A stretch of DNA of 64,000 nt. Origin: Allium sativum (taxonomy: Eukaryota > Streptophyta > Magnoliopsida > Asparagales > Amaryllidaceae). Both the position numbers and the translations under genes were made by a program. The stretch lies in the NCBI GenBank assembly GCA_030737875.1, contig CM060910.1:635921303-635985302 (forward strand). The letters run 5' to 3'. A model generated the notes under the pieces. It had not been told where the DNA came from. It did no database searches and saw nothing but the letters and a program-made list of their open reading frames with translations. Of this stretch, positions 13,230 to 26,439 are shown in pieces; within the stretch, counting starts at the first letter, position 1; the number at the start of each line of letters is the position of its first letter.

Positions 13230-13361
13230 GGTAAAAACTTTATTTTTGAAAAGGCGAAAACTTTATTTTTGAAAAAGGCGAAAACTTTATTTTTGAAAAG
13301 GGCGAAAACTTTATTTTTGAAAAGGCGAAAACTTTATTTTTGAAAAGGCGAAATCTTTATA
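13230..13361 (+). repeat. 23-25-bp tandem repeat, about 6 units
   Basis: Unit AAAACTTTATTTTTGAAAAG plus GCG starts at 13233, 13257, 13281, 13306, 13329 and 13352. It is immediately followed by a 34-bp array (about 13368-13490, four units containing GATTTTTATATATTGAATAG), inside a wider AT-rich zone of AAAAATnTGATTTTTAT palindromic units (12955-13620). Confidence 0.9.
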
Positions 13362-14455
13362 TATAAGATAACGAGGTAAAAAATTCGATTTTTATATATT
13401 GAATAGCATAGTAAAAATTTGATTTTTATATATTGAATAGTGAGGTAAAAATTCGATTTTTATATATTGAATAGCGATGTAAAAATTTGATTTTTAAATA
13501 TATGAAGTGATTATAAAAATATGATTTCTAAATTGAAAGTGAACAAATAAAAATGTGATTTTTATTTTAAAGACATCAGTATATAAAAATGTGATTTTTA
13601 CATATGTAGTGGCTACAACAACGAAGATGACAAAAATGCGATAGCAACGAAGATTTCTATAAAAGAAGAGTCAAGATGATTGGATAGCTATTGGTGAGAA
13701 TTTCTCACCTTTCAATTTCATTTTCTAGTTATATATATACTAGGATGCAGACGGTGTTTAGTAGCACCCGACACAATCGTCCACAGACCATGGACTTGTT
13801 TGTTTGGTTGCATAAATTGGTTAGATGATTTGATTTGAATTTGGTTGTTTGGTGAATTTGATTGATGTGTGAATGGCGTGGGCCTTCACTAGACCGGGGA
13901 TAAGGCTAGGCCTTGTCCCGTTTCTAGTATCGTGCCGTTATGCCGCCAAAATTTTCTAAAATAAGTTAGGAAAATAAAAATATCATTTTATTTAAAGAAT
14001 AAACTGAATAGAAATTCATGTGTTAAAATAAAATGTTTTATCGTTAAAAATATAATTTTTAACGTGAATGTGAATAAATAAATATTCATTTACAAACCGG
14101 ACGGTTTGTTTATGTACATCGATTTGACTGACATTGATTGGGACGATAAATTTTACACATCGCTCAACTGCACAACTAAAATCAGTGTTTGATTGTTTGA
14201 AACCCCACACGGGTGTTGGGATGAAATTTGAAGTTCACTCATCCTGATTGATTAAATATGTCGATCGATTGATTGATAGGCTGTTATAAGCGTTAGATAT
14301 CTATATTTGATGCTTATACAGTGTAGTGCACTTTGGTTGATGGTTGATTATTTTTCAATGCTATTGTATACGGTTGATGTATGAAAATCCATATAATTAA
14401 CTTTATATGGTAATTGATTGGGCCTCATTCCAATTTAGAAGATAAAGAATATTAT

Positions 14456-14745
14456 AAAATAAAGGTTCATGTGTTGACTGTACTCATCCATTGAGATTAG
14501 TCATGTGTTGAACGAAATAATTTAACAAAAATAGTCACACGTGGACAGTACTCATCCGTTGAGATTAGTCATGTGTTAAACGAAATATTTTAACAATAAA
14601 ATTTATATCTTTATCTCTATAAAATAAAGGTTCATGTGTTGACTGTACTCATCCGTTGAGATTAGTCATGTGTTGAACGAAATAATTTAACAACAATAGT
14701 CACACGTGGACAGTACTCATTCGTTGAGATTAGTCGTGTGTTGAC
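14456..14745 (+). repeat. About 170-bp tandem duplication with four CGTTGAGATTAGTC sub-units
   Basis: Two copies (about 14456-14600 and 14623-14742). Each has two sub-units containing GTACTCATCCGTTGAGATTA with a CACACGTGGACAGT variant between them. Confidence 0.85.
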
Positions 14746-14755
14746 AAAAATAAAT

Positions 14756-14900
14756 ACTCATTTGAAAAAGAAATATTTGAAATAGAAATATTTGAAAAAG
14801 AAATATTTGAAAAAGAAATATTTGAAATAGAAATATTTGAATAGGAAATATTTGAAAAGGAAATATTTGAAATAGAATATTTGAAAATAGAAATATATGA
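14756..14900 (+). repeat. 15-bp tandem repeat GAAATATTTGAAAAA
   Basis: About nine consecutive degenerate units in LTR W. Confidence 0.85.
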
Positions 14901-14984
14901 AGCCGTGTTGATTAGATTGACGCCATTTTGACGTGAACGATATTTATATCGATTTATTCATTTTGAAATGAATATTGAAAAGTG

Positions 14985-15290
14985 ATTTCGAAATGAATTG
15001 AATATAAAGTGATTTCGAAATGAATTGAATATAAAACGATTTCGAAATGAATTGAATATATAACCAATTTGATTTCAATTGAATAGAAAACCAATTTGAA
15101 TTGAATCGAATAGAAAACCAATTTGAATCGAATAGAAAACCAATTTGAATTGAATCGAATAGAAAACCAATTTGAATCGAATAGAAAACCACTTTGAATT
15201 GAATCGAATAGAAAACCAATTTGGATCGAATAGAAAACCACTTTGAATTGAATCGAATTGAAAACGAATTCGAATTGAATTTAAAACGAA
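14985..15290 (+). repeat. GAATTGAATCGAATAGAAAACCA array
   Basis: A 27-28-bp sub-array (GATTTCGAAATGAATTGAAT) grades into alternating 33-bp and 20-bp units with CGAATAGAAAACCAATTTGA. It produces three overlapping minus-strand open frames of repetitive sequence (SIQIGFLFD-like), which are not genes. Confidence 0.9.
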
Positions 15291-18200
15291 TTGAAATGAA
15301 TTCAAATTGAATTGAAATTTGAATTGAATAGAAATGAATTTTAAAACGAATTTATAAGGAAAGATTCAATTTTGATTTGAATTGAGATGGAAGTTGAAAT
15401 TGTTTTTGAAACGAATTTAAAACGATTTATAAAATTCGTTTTAAATAGGAATCGACGAAATATATATTATATATATTATATATATAATATAATGGCCTGA
15501 ATAGAACGCGCCGTGCCGCGGCAGTTCGTGAATTTCGACCATTTATTTCAAACGGACATTACGGAAGATCCGACCGTCGGATTCTCCTAAAGCCGGAACC
15601 GTTGGGTTCGTATCGAAAAGTGCTTTCTAACGAATATTAGAAATTCAAAATCTAACGATTGGATTTGGAGATATGTCCAAATCAAATTCGGAAAAGGTCG
15701 CTGTAAGTGCAGTTCGATGGCCGTTGATGGAAATCGACTGTACGGGCCTTGATAAAATTATTAAAAATATAAATAATTTGTGTAAAATCATAAGAAATGA
15801 TTTGAGAAAAATTGGGGTGAAAAGCTCCATATTTGAAAAGATTAAAATGGATTTTTATCGAAATAAACTAGTTTTGAACTAAATTTAAAACCCAATTATT
15901 TTTAAATAAATAAATTAGATTTAAAAAGGGGTTCTAAATAATCGGAATTTCTAATATATTTGGTTGGATTTGAAATGGGTTTATCGTGAACAGTGTTTTA
16001 AATAACACCAGTTCTTTAACCCGATAATAAATAGAATGTGATTTGGGTTTGTCGTAAACTGTGTTTTAAATATCACCTAGTTCTTTAACCCAGTAAAAGG
16101 AGTTTTAACGAATCTGCAATTAGGTTGAAATGTGAATCTATAATCTAAATTATCAAATTTAGAAATGAGCGAGAATGGAGTATCGCCAGTTTTGCTCCAA
16201 AGCGATAGTTAAATCTTTAATTAGATTTGAACGTGAAATGGTAATTAATTTTACCGATAACACCATAGTATTAGATATGGAGTATTACCAGTTTTGCTTC
16301 ATGGAATGAATAGGTTGGGATTGGGAAATAAAATAAATAATTACTTCGTTGTGGTTCGCTAATCTCGACTAGTTTGGAAAACCATAATTTGGTTTGAAAT
16401 GACATCCAAAGGAAGATTAAAGGATAAATTTTAAAGAATTTATCTTGGATAAAATTAATGGGAACTTTTCCCTGAGAATATGAATTGGAATGAGGCGTAT
16501 GTTGTGTTTGTGTAACATTTGTTTTTAATATACGTGGATTGTTCGGAAAGGCCGGGTTTATACCTATTCTGAATAATCGATTCGACGATAAGTCGAAGAT
16601 GAAGACGGTGGTCGAAGACCGGAAGTCTTCACATCGTTTGGGTAATTACTGACGATCCTGATTGGGCTGTACACCCAAGAGGATGGAAATAGTTGGTGGT
16701 CGTCCAGACGTACTTGGAAATGGATGGATATGCGAGGAAAGTGCCTCCGGTTTCGTTCAGACCCAGAACGAACTTGTAAATGGATTGTGTGTCTGACATT
16801 GGATTTTATTTTGTGTTGATTGATTTCTGTTAAATATATATCTGTTTGGCGGCGGAGAATTTATTCTCTTGCTTAACCCCCTTCTCTGAGACGTACGAGC
16901 TTAGAGGTTATATATCGATAGATATCAATCACATGGCTTGAATTGCCTATGTGGCACACTAAGATGCAATGATCAAGGCTTCTGTTGAAAAGCAAAGTCT
17001 TGTGGTTGATGATCAAAGCACACCTACGTGGCAGCTTTGTGTATAACGTGAATTCGCTAGCCTCACACCTCGGTATGAGTTAAAAACGGGATACGGGCCG
17101 TTGGGAGAACACGACGTTTCTTTCTAGCTTTGGTGGTGTCAGTGACTTACCAGCCCTGACATTTATATACTTTTCACCTTTGTGGTTGTTGGAATGAGGC
17201 GCCTCGATTATAGGTCTGTAAGGACCGGGGAACGTGTGTTCAGGCATAACTAATCCTCTAACGTAAGTGAGGACCGGCCCAACCGATCCAAGTGGCTGTC
17301 CAGAGTGTGTAGTCCTGAGCATTTGCTAGAGTGTCTCGAACGCGGAGAGGAGCTTGCCCTTTGCCTCGACTCATGACGGAAATCCAAATCCAATTTCCAA
17401 TACGTGTATCGCGGTTTTAATTGTAGAACTAGTATGGCGACATGATATATGGTACCCATGCCGTCTATGATTTATATTTATGATTGAAACTGTTTTGACA
17501 CTATACACTTATTATAGTATCAAATGATTTGTTTTAAACGTACCAAGCATGTTTGGTTGTTATAAGGGAAAACCCTATCCTTCGGCTTGCGTTGCATTGT
17601 GTGATGGGACCTGTGTCTTATAATAGCTTCATTTTTCGAAAAAGCATTGCGTTGTTTATTCTATGCACTGGTATTCTTGGGAGGAAACCCGTTCCGTGTT
17701 ATACGGCGTGGTCCCTTGAATTACTCTCTTTTAAAATAAAGTTTTAATAACTGTTTTAGTTCTCACACCAGTCACATGACTGACCTGGAGTTTATTGTTT
17801 TAACCTAAACTCTGGGTGCCCCTATTTTCCGCACGGACAGCTAGTAGTTTTGGTTTTGCAGATTTATATTCGCAGGATCCTGGTTTACAGCTGGAATGAT
17901 ATCCGGAAAGCTCTGTATCCGTATATCACCTTCAGTTGTGATTTGTATTATTTTTCCGCTGCTATGTAATTTATTGTAATATCTGATATTTATCGAATGT
18001 AATTTATTCAATTATACTCTGTATATTCTTGTATTTGATGGAATTGTTGTAACAGCAATAAAATGTTCTTCTGTTTGCGTTTGTTGTGCCCTGTTCTCAA
18101 ACGATCAGGGGTTTCGAACGGTCTAGATCGGTTTAACGACTGATTCAGATCGAGCGAAATTCCCGGCCATCACATATAGTGTGTGTGCGCTTGCGTTGGG

Positions 18201-21112
18201 TTGAATGTTTCGTGCGTGTTGGCATGAATAAGTAGGTGATATGTGTATTGTCTATTTGTCTGTGGTGTTCTTGGTGTGACCGGGTGTGTGTGACTGCATG
18301 GCGTGAGTGTGTATATTTTGGGTGTTGCGTTGTGTGATCAGTGTATCTTGAGTGTGCGTGTTTATATTTTATTGAGTGTGTGCGTTTATATTTTCTTGAG
18401 TGTGTGTTTATGTATATTTATAATGGTTAGGTTGCGTAATATAATTTTTATTATGTATATACAATTTGGGTTAGTTAAATTTTTAAAAATATATATTATA
18501 AATTTTCTATGTATGTATATAAAGAGATTTATATAAATTATTTTATAAACCAATTTGTTGTGTTTATAATTTTGTGTCGACTGTAGTGTTGAGTTTGGAA
18601 ATCGTTACAAAACCAATAGCTGAACTGTCCTAAAACCGAATACTGTACCGATCCATTGTGAAATCCCTTAACCTCTTCCTATTAAGAATGAATAATATTG
18701 AATGATCATCAAGTTGGATTTATTTCAAATCATGCCTGGATATCGTCGTTCCAATTCTGCATCAATCAGTTTGCCGTCTCCATTCTGTGCCACGGAAGGT
18801 GAGTTTATCTCACACCTGGCTTACATTTTTCACGAATGTTAGATCAATAATGAACTGTTATATGAAATGTATAGGATTGTTGATAGAAATTGTTTGTATG
18901 CACATTTCATATGTGACACGATATATTTATATGACACGTAGTTGCAGTGATGATATATATGTTGTAATTGTTGTTATGTGATTGTTGTTGTGATTGTTGA
19001 TACCCCAAGCTAGTTTAGGAAAAATCACTAAGGGTTGAAATGATACATACCCGAACGAACATTAGAATAGGGAAAAATCGTTATGGGTTGAAATGATAGA
19101 TCTAAACGATTTTTACTAAATTTGAGGTCGCGGGTTGAAATGATAGACCCGTTGAAATTTTATAAATTGCGGACTGAAATGATAAATATCCGTATCACTT
19201 GATCATAGGGTAGAAAACTATATACGGACACCGTTGGTCATGTTTTCGAAGTATTTTGATTTGGAATTTTGGTTTTAAAATTAATAACTTAAGATTTTAT
19301 ATTTTTATATATTTATATTTTAAACTAAAAATTTAAAATTTTGAATTATATGTTTTTAAATGATTTTTTTATAAGTAAATACAAATTTAATGCTTATTTA
19401 AGTTTTACTTATAATTTATTTATTTTAAACTATATAGTTTAATTATATATGTATTTTAACTTTTTATATTATTATAAATAATTATCTTAAACTTATTTTC
19501 TATATTATTTTAATCTTATATATGTTTTTAATCTATATTCTAATTAATTTTAGAAGTTTATAAACTTATATATATATCTATTTTCAAAATTTATTTTCTT
19601 ATATATATATATATATTTTATAAACTTTAATAATAAATGTCAAGATGGATAGGTTAGATTTCGCAATTTAAATTCGAAGTTTAAAGATGTAAATTTGTAC
19701 AACGATACTTGTATAACGAATGTACTCATATTAAGTTATGAATTCGAATTGGTATGAACTTTTAATAGAGATGAATTTGAATTGCGTAAATTGATGCTTA
19801 AATTGAAATTTATAAGTGATATGAAATTGTATTTGAATTGTTTTAAGTTATGAACTTTGATAAGAAATGAATGTGAATTTGGGTAAATTGATTTATTTGA
19901 AATTTATAATCGATATGAATTAAATTAAATTTTAAGTGATTAAACATGAATTGGAATATATATAGATGTATACACAAAGTTTATTTTATATCGTTTGGTT
20001 GAATTAAGAATTTGTTAAATCGATGTAAAAAGAATGGTTTTAAATTGTAATTTGTTTGAATGGAAATATAAGATTTTGATTCAAAATGTAGAAGTAACAA
20101 TTTTGAACTATATGACTTGAATTATAAGTATGATATAATTTGTTTAAATTGAAATGTAAGTTTTGGCTTGAATCATATATTCGAATTTGAACCAAATGTT
20201 GGATTTAAATGAATCAACTTGAAATGATTTCTTATAAAGGAAAATTTTGAATTATTTAAATTGTTTCGAACTTGAATTCTTGCGAATATAAACCAAACCA
20301 AAAATATTATCGAAGTTAAATGTTTGGTATTGATTTAAATGGAAATTAAGACCTTTTAAGATATGATTTTAACATAAGTCGTTTTAAATGGAAATTCGTA
20401 ATACGTATATTTCGAAAATTTTACTAAAGTTAAAAGTTATAGTATTAGTTTATACTATATTTGGAGTCTTTACGATATGGTTTTAAATCGATTTGAGTTG
20501 TTTTCAAGTTTGAATTTGAGATTTTTAATAATTGATTTTATAAAGTGATTTATAAAATAATGGCCACAGTGTGAAAAATGTAAACGTTTGGTTGTTAAAG
20601 AGACTGGGATTGGCTATTGTCATACTCTCTGCCAATACCGAAAACCACTTTGACAACTGTGTATGCGGTGGAGTTCGAGAATGAAGGGGATGATTTGGCG
20701 AACGACTCCATTTTTTTATTTCATATTAATTAAGAGACCCTGAATACCTTGAGTCAGCTTGATGTGGCTAAAACAAGAGTTATGCACGGACCAAGTGAGG
20801 TCATACCTCTTATCGAGCACACTTCTTCGATATTATTCTATTACTGTTAAGATTCGATTTATGCCCTTTTGATCATGGGAGTGTGTATCGAGGTGGGCGG
20901 TAGTAGCTACTATGCATTACCACCAGTCTGGCTCAGCAAACAGTGAATCCACCCTGGCATTCCTTGCGTGCCTTGTCATATGCCTTATACGAGCCCACTA
21001 CGATTTTGTTTTGTACTGTTTTATATGGAGTGCCCTCTGATCAACCTCCAGTTTATGGAGGAATTACGGTACTGTATATACTATGGGAATATATAAACGG
21101 TGTAAGGGTAAT

Positions 21113-23764
21113 TGTAACAACCCGAATTTTAATAACATGTTGAAACTAGAAATCAGGGTATAATTAATTTTTTAAAATAAGAATCAAGGGAAATGGGTTA
21201 CGCCATTGCGTTCGTCTCTGAATTCTGCTTGAAATAGAGTCCGAGTTTGCATAAAACAGATACCGTATGAAGAAGATATGGACGGACGAAGTTGGGCAGA
21301 AAAACCAGAAACGGGCCAGAATGCACTGGCGCACTTGGGAAGTGTGCCAGAACAAAATTGCACTGGCGCACTTGGGAAGTGCGCCAGTACAATTTTAGCA
21401 CTGGCGCACCTTCCAAGTGCGCCCAAGCCAGAAAACTGGCTTGGTCAGGCCCTTGCTGGCCTGATCGGGTTCTGGTCGATTTCTGAGGCTTGGCTGAGTC
21501 ACTAGGGCTTACATGTCACTTTCTGATTGTCTTCTCTTGAGATGGATGGTCTGGATTCACTCTAGCTTCATCAACGGCTCAAATCAGATTAAAATTCTAT
21601 AAATATAACTCAGGTCTAACCCTATATTCACACAAATAATATAATACTAAAGCCGTCATGCTGCTGAACTCCCTCTTGAACCATGGCCGCCGCCCCAAAT
21701 TAAAGCTTAAGCATTCAAACTCCAATCAATTCTAGGGACAAAGCTTTCATACAAAATTTAATTCGAAGAACAAGGCTTCTACAATGATTCAAGACAATAA
21801 ATCAACAACGCCGCGACATTTTTACAACAAATTCAGTTCGTAATTCATTTGCCATGCTCTGTAAGTTCTAGTTATTTTCAGAATAAAATATTTAAATATA
21901 ATATGGGCATGTGATGAAGTGAAATTGGATTTAAGTATGTTTATCGATCTATTTCTGTTGCTTCTTGAATCTTGAGATTTGAGGCTTGTCTATCTTTATT
22001 CTTATGCCAAATTTATGATCTATTCAGCAGTTTTCTTGATTCGTAATGATGTTATCATCAAGTTGTAATCTTCATGCCTATCATGATGATTTATGTTGTT
22101 TTCTTTCTGATCTTCTTCTTATTGCAACTTCTACCTCCCCCTATTTATTTTCTTTTGATGAACCTTGGTCAATTTCGGACCTAGGCCTAAAACGCGCTTT
22201 GCGTAAGATTGAATACGGGGAAATATTGGGTTAATACCTAGTTGGATATATGTGTTTGGTGGAATTGATGGCATAACATAAAAATTGGATATTTGGGTAT
22301 TACTACCATTAACATGAAATTGAATATTTGGGTATTGTCATTGTAATAGTAATTGCAAGAATGGGGATTGGCATATATAGTTTGACATGGATCTTGATAT
22401 ATGTAATTTGGCTAGAACTCGTTATGGGTAAATTGGTGTAAACATGTTAAACATGTAATTTTGGGTACAAAACTGGATCTATGTAAATTAAGCATAGCTT
22501 TGTAAACATGTAGATCATGAATCTTGACATATGTAAAACGGTACGAAACTTGATATATGTGTAAATTGGCATAAAATTTGCATACATGTAAAACGACATG
22601 AATTGAACATATGTAAATTTGGTATGAATTGGGCATATGTAAAACTGACATGTAACCTAGAACTTGGGCATATGTTAATTATGTAAATTTTGGAGCAGAC
22701 AACCAGGGCACTGGGGACACCAGTAGTATAACCTATGTCTTCTAGTTTTGTGTCGGGGCCGCAACCATGGGTCTTGATACACCATATGGTGGGACTAGCA
22801 TAGGTATCTACAATCATTGGGGGCCGTATGATACACGTAGGTAGCATAATCCCTAGGTTGGACCTAGGTGGCATAAACCCTAAATCCAAGAAGCGTTCAA
22901 TTAGTAGCATAATCCCTAGGTTGGACCTAGGTGGCATAAATCCTGGTTGAATCTAAGAATCGTTCGATAGAAAACCCTAGATTAGATCTAGGTAATAAAT
23001 AATAGATGTACACATGAAAGCAACCTTAATTTCGGGGATTGGGATCACGTTATGATTTTATCATTTCATATAGATTACTAGTTGGGACACTAGTTAGGTG
23101 GTGCAGAGCAAATAGATATCATTTTAATGGTGAAGTAGAAAATCTTGCGATGCTTTATAGAAATCTTGCGAAACTATACTTAGTTCATCTTGAATGGGAA
23201 CCTTGCAATGTTATACATGACAAAAATCATATGAGGTTATTCTTAGTTATCTTTCCTGTAGCTTATCTTGTCATCATGCTTATGTTTACTTTCAATTTAT
23301 TCATGTTATCTTTACCTGTTTTTATGCTGAAAGTCACTAGGACTTACTCAGTCTTTATGACTGACCCGTTTTGTTTCGCCTCTTTTTCTTCCGTTCCCCC
23401 CCAGGTTCACAAGGTGGGAATACAGCTTAGTTCGGATCTTACCAAGCTCCAAGGCTCTTTCTTATACGGCTTGGATTTCTCTTGGCTATGGCTTGCTTTG
23501 CTTTATTGGGGAATACTACAACTTATTTTATGCTTCTTTGTTTTGAGCAAGACAGATATTTTAACTATGTAATTGGGTATTGGAAGTTGATGGGCTTTTA
23601 TTGTAAACAATTATATTTAGCAAATGATTTGAAGTACTTCCACTTTACTTTTCGTTGTTTTATATATGTATGTCTTGTAATATTTCTGTTCCAGTACCCA
23701 TAATGCTCCATTGAAGTTAAGGCATTCCCTTTGTGAGTGACCTTAACGGATGTGGGGTGTTACA
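21113..23764 (+). mobile_element. Solo LTR V, 2652 bp
   Basis: TGTAACAACCCGAATTT at the left and GTGGGGTGTTACA at the right, exactly flanked by GTAAT (21108-21112 and 23765-23769). It lies within Z. It contains three GC-rich hairpins (21322-21424), a GTAAGT donor-like site (about 21861) and the ACTCAGTC...GACTGACCC block at 23345-23367, about 0.42 kb from the 3' end. It is homologous in inverse orientation to LTR S (48054-50103 and 62157-64000). The open frame at 23039-23572 has no known domain and lies wholly inside the LTR. Confidence 0.85.
21322..21424 (+). repeat. Three tandem GC-rich hairpins
   Basis: Three units at about 38-bp spacing. The second (21362-21388) is a perfect 12-bp stem, arms ACTGGCGCACTT and AAGTGCGCCAGT, with loop GGG. 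The first and third have one or two stem changes; the third has loop-side CTTCCAAG in place of TTGGGAAG. Confidence 0.9.
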
Positions 23765-24391
23765 GTAATCATGGTAATCCCACTTACGCTATTTTGATAT
23801 TTTACTTTACTGATAGACACTATTGTATATAGCATATTATACTATATTGTATTAGTTTGACGGATCCTTAGAGGATGGTGATCCCAAACATCCTTTAAGT
23901 TAATGATTGCATTTCATCGAACATTTCATTTGAATTGATTTACTTCCGTGAGAATGTTAGTCCTGATCCGAGTTGTTTTGTTTTGCATTATTGCTCGGGT
24001 CAGATCGAGTATTCCAGTTTTGAGATTCATCCTTGGAGTTGGAGCTTATATTGGGTTTCACTCACCTATATCTACCTGTTGATCGGTTGTTTCAGTCATC
24101 CAGTTATTTTGTCATTCTGTTTTCAGACTGTTATCGGTTATTTATTGCATTAGACTTCCGCTGTATTATTTATGTAAACTCTGATGTAAAATTTATTTAG
24201 TAGCTTCATGAACTTCCATTGTATTTTAAATTTTTGCTGCGAGATATAATATTGCTCTGTATCTGTGTACGTGATATGTGATTCTGTGATTTATTCTATT
24301 TACCTCAGAATCTAACAACAATCTGTTGTTTGGACGTTTCGAGTTGACATATTTTGTCGATTCGGCACGGTCAAAATGGCGGGTCGTTACA

Positions 24392-26439
24392 ATTAGGGAA
24401 TAAAAGTTATACTTTGAAGTTGGATATTAAAGAAAAAGGTATTATAATGCTATAGTTATAATCAATGTTTTAAAATAAGGAAGTGGATTCATAAATAGAA
24501 TCCAAGTTACGTAAGGAAGTTGGTTAAAAGATTTAAATGGGTGAACTTTGTCTATTTCGAGGTTAGAAATGTTGTTCAATTAAGGTCTGAGAGGTAATTA
24601 TACCCCAACTTGATTGACTTCGTTTTTAACTAAGGAATGGTTAAGGTTCAATAGTGAAGATGGGTTAAGTGAATCTAGTTAGCGAGTGTAATGGTTCAAA
24701 TTTACATAGTGACGTTATATTTAAACATCGGTTTAAATCAAATGAAATGAGTTTGGAAATGTTTTCCAAATAAGAACCAGAAATGTTTCTAATATAGAAA
24801 TAAGGAATGTGAGCAAATATGGAATTTTTTTCCCATGATTAATAAAGCATATTTTTCTAAATTTAGAAAAACAAGAATTTACGAACATATATAGAAATGG
24901 GGAAATGGTTAAATTAATAATAAATTAATTTTAAAAGGGAAATGTTGAATGATAATTGATCGATAGAATTTCCTTCTGGAAATAATATCGTTGTTTGCAC
25001 ATATGTTTTTCTTTGATAGTTAAATCACAGACTATCGAAGTTTTTGACAATTTTTCCGTCGTCAATACGGAGAGACCGGGATCAGATTCATTATCTGAAA
25101 ACCACTCTGTATGGACGTTAGCATTGCGATCAATTATGATGAAGATAATTGAAGACGGAGTTATGCAAGGGCTATCCTGTTTACAGAATAGTGCCTTCGG
25201 TTTGTCCAGTCCCAGGACAACGTGAATGGACGAATGTCTGACAAAGTGTATCCAATGGATCGTGTAAGTTGATCTCCTCAAATGTACTTACGTTTGGTGG
25301 CGGAGGAATTTGTTTCCCTTAGCTTTATACCCATGGTATTTTTGGGGAAATCAATTTGTGATTTGGTGGATATGATGATGTGGCATTCAAAGTGAATGGT
25401 GGTCAGGTGTTCCAAAGATACGTTATGACCTCAAGCCTCATCAACCGGGAAATGACATAAATCGGGCAGGCAACATGGCTAGGTGGGTTGCTCCCATTAG
25501 GTTGTATATCACCTATCTAGAGAAAATCCAATTCATTTTTTTATCTAGTTCGATGCTGTCCCTTTTCAGGAAACAGTGGGTAGCTCCCAACCGTTGGTGA
25601 TATACATTCGATACACTCAAGCGAAATGAGTGGTCGGTCATGTGTGAGTCGGGTTGCAAGATATTCTTGTTGAACCCAGTGTATTCATCTCTAGAGATAC
25701 ACTATCGGCAGGTGGTCCCATACCTTGTCATAGTCGGATTCCAATCCCCAATAAGAGCCCGCGGTTTCGTTTGTATACTATATATGTGGAACGTGAGATG
25801 CAAGCGATCTGCTAGATTGTTATTTACTTATGATTATAAATTATTATAATATCAGAGAAGTATTGATTTCCAAAACTGTTTTGGGTTATCATAAGGTAAA
25901 AACCGTTCGTGTTTATGTGTGGATCGGTCTTACGATTACCTTTTCTTTTGAAAAGGATTTTGAAAAGTTAAACCAAATGATTTGAGTTTACTCACACCAG
26001 TCCCATGACTGACCTAGAGCTTATTTTGTTTTGTTTTCCCTAAACTCTTGGGTGCCCAAATTTGTACGGGCAGTTAAGTAGTTCAGGTCTTTACAAATAT
26101 ACTTGGAGGAGATTGAAGCAGGAGGCTTCATGATTATATAGCTATTGTTATTTCCGCTGTGTGTAAGTGTTGTACTCTGATAATGTTATTATATATATAT
26201 ACACTTTTTATTGCAAAGTTATGTTATATATTATATTTTATTCGTTCTGCTGTGAGATTCATATTACTCTGATTCTGTTCTGTGGTGCTCTTCTTCTTCT
26301 TCTTCTATCCTAATTTTCTACCTTATCTATTCTCACCCTTTAACTTCTTTCTATTAATGATCAAGAATTTCCAACGTCTGAATAGTCAACATGTTAATTT
26401 TGTGTTGATTTTCGGAGTCGAAAATCCCAGTTCGTTATA
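24392..26439 (+). mobile_element. X 5' LTR, second part
   Basis: Collinear with 32386-34417. It contains the CACACCAGTCCCATGACTGACC block at 25993-26014 and ends CCCAGTTCGTTATA at 26439, followed by the primer-binding site. Short open frames inside it, such as 24931-25281, are not conserved against the other LTR. Confidence 0.8.

Larger units (their letters stand above)
11496..18174 (+). mobile_element. Solo LTR W, 6679 bp
   Basis: TGTAATAACCCGG at the left and CCCGGCCATCACA at the right are exactly flanked by TATAG (11491-11495 and 18175-18179). It contains the family modules in order: ACGAAACC-type palindromes (11931-11951 and 12099-12117), a perfect 17-bp palindrome GGTGAGAATTTCTCACC (13693-13709), and the CACACCAGTCACATGACTGACC block (17764-17785), 413 bp from the 3' end. 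The middle is a set of tandem arrays (12955-15300). No gag or pol sequence, primer-binding site or polypurine tract was seen, so it is best read as a solo LTR left by recombination. Confidence 0.8.
9870..24391 (+). mobile_element. Solo LTR Z (about 5.2 kb net), carrying solo LTRs W and V
   Basis: Bounded by TGTAACAACCCGCT at 9870 and GGCGGGTCGTTACA at 24391, with ATTAA/ATTAG on either side. X's 3' LTR shows the empty site near 32385. Removing W and V with their duplications leaves about 5181 bp in three pieces: 9870-11495, 18180-21112 and 23770-24391. No primer-binding site, polypurine tract or coding domain was seen, so it reads as one long LTR. A CT-rich block at 11160-11490 and a GT-rich block at 18180-18420 flank the W insertion. 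A splice-donor-like palindrome lies at 18798-18816. Confidence 0.7.

Noticed and set aside
14944..15305. Three overlapping minus-strand frames with repetitive SIQIGFLFD-like products
   Set aside because: Translation of a tandem array whose units avoid stops; not a protein gene.
22515..22937. 140-codon minus-strand frame with a repeated PPRSNLGIML phrase
   Set aside because: Caused by a short direct repeat (CATAATCCCTAGGTTGGACC) in LTR V.
23039..23572. 177-codon open frame on the plus strand
   Set aside because: It lies wholly inside solo LTR V, across the conserved block. It shows no domain, and the related LTR S is not open here.
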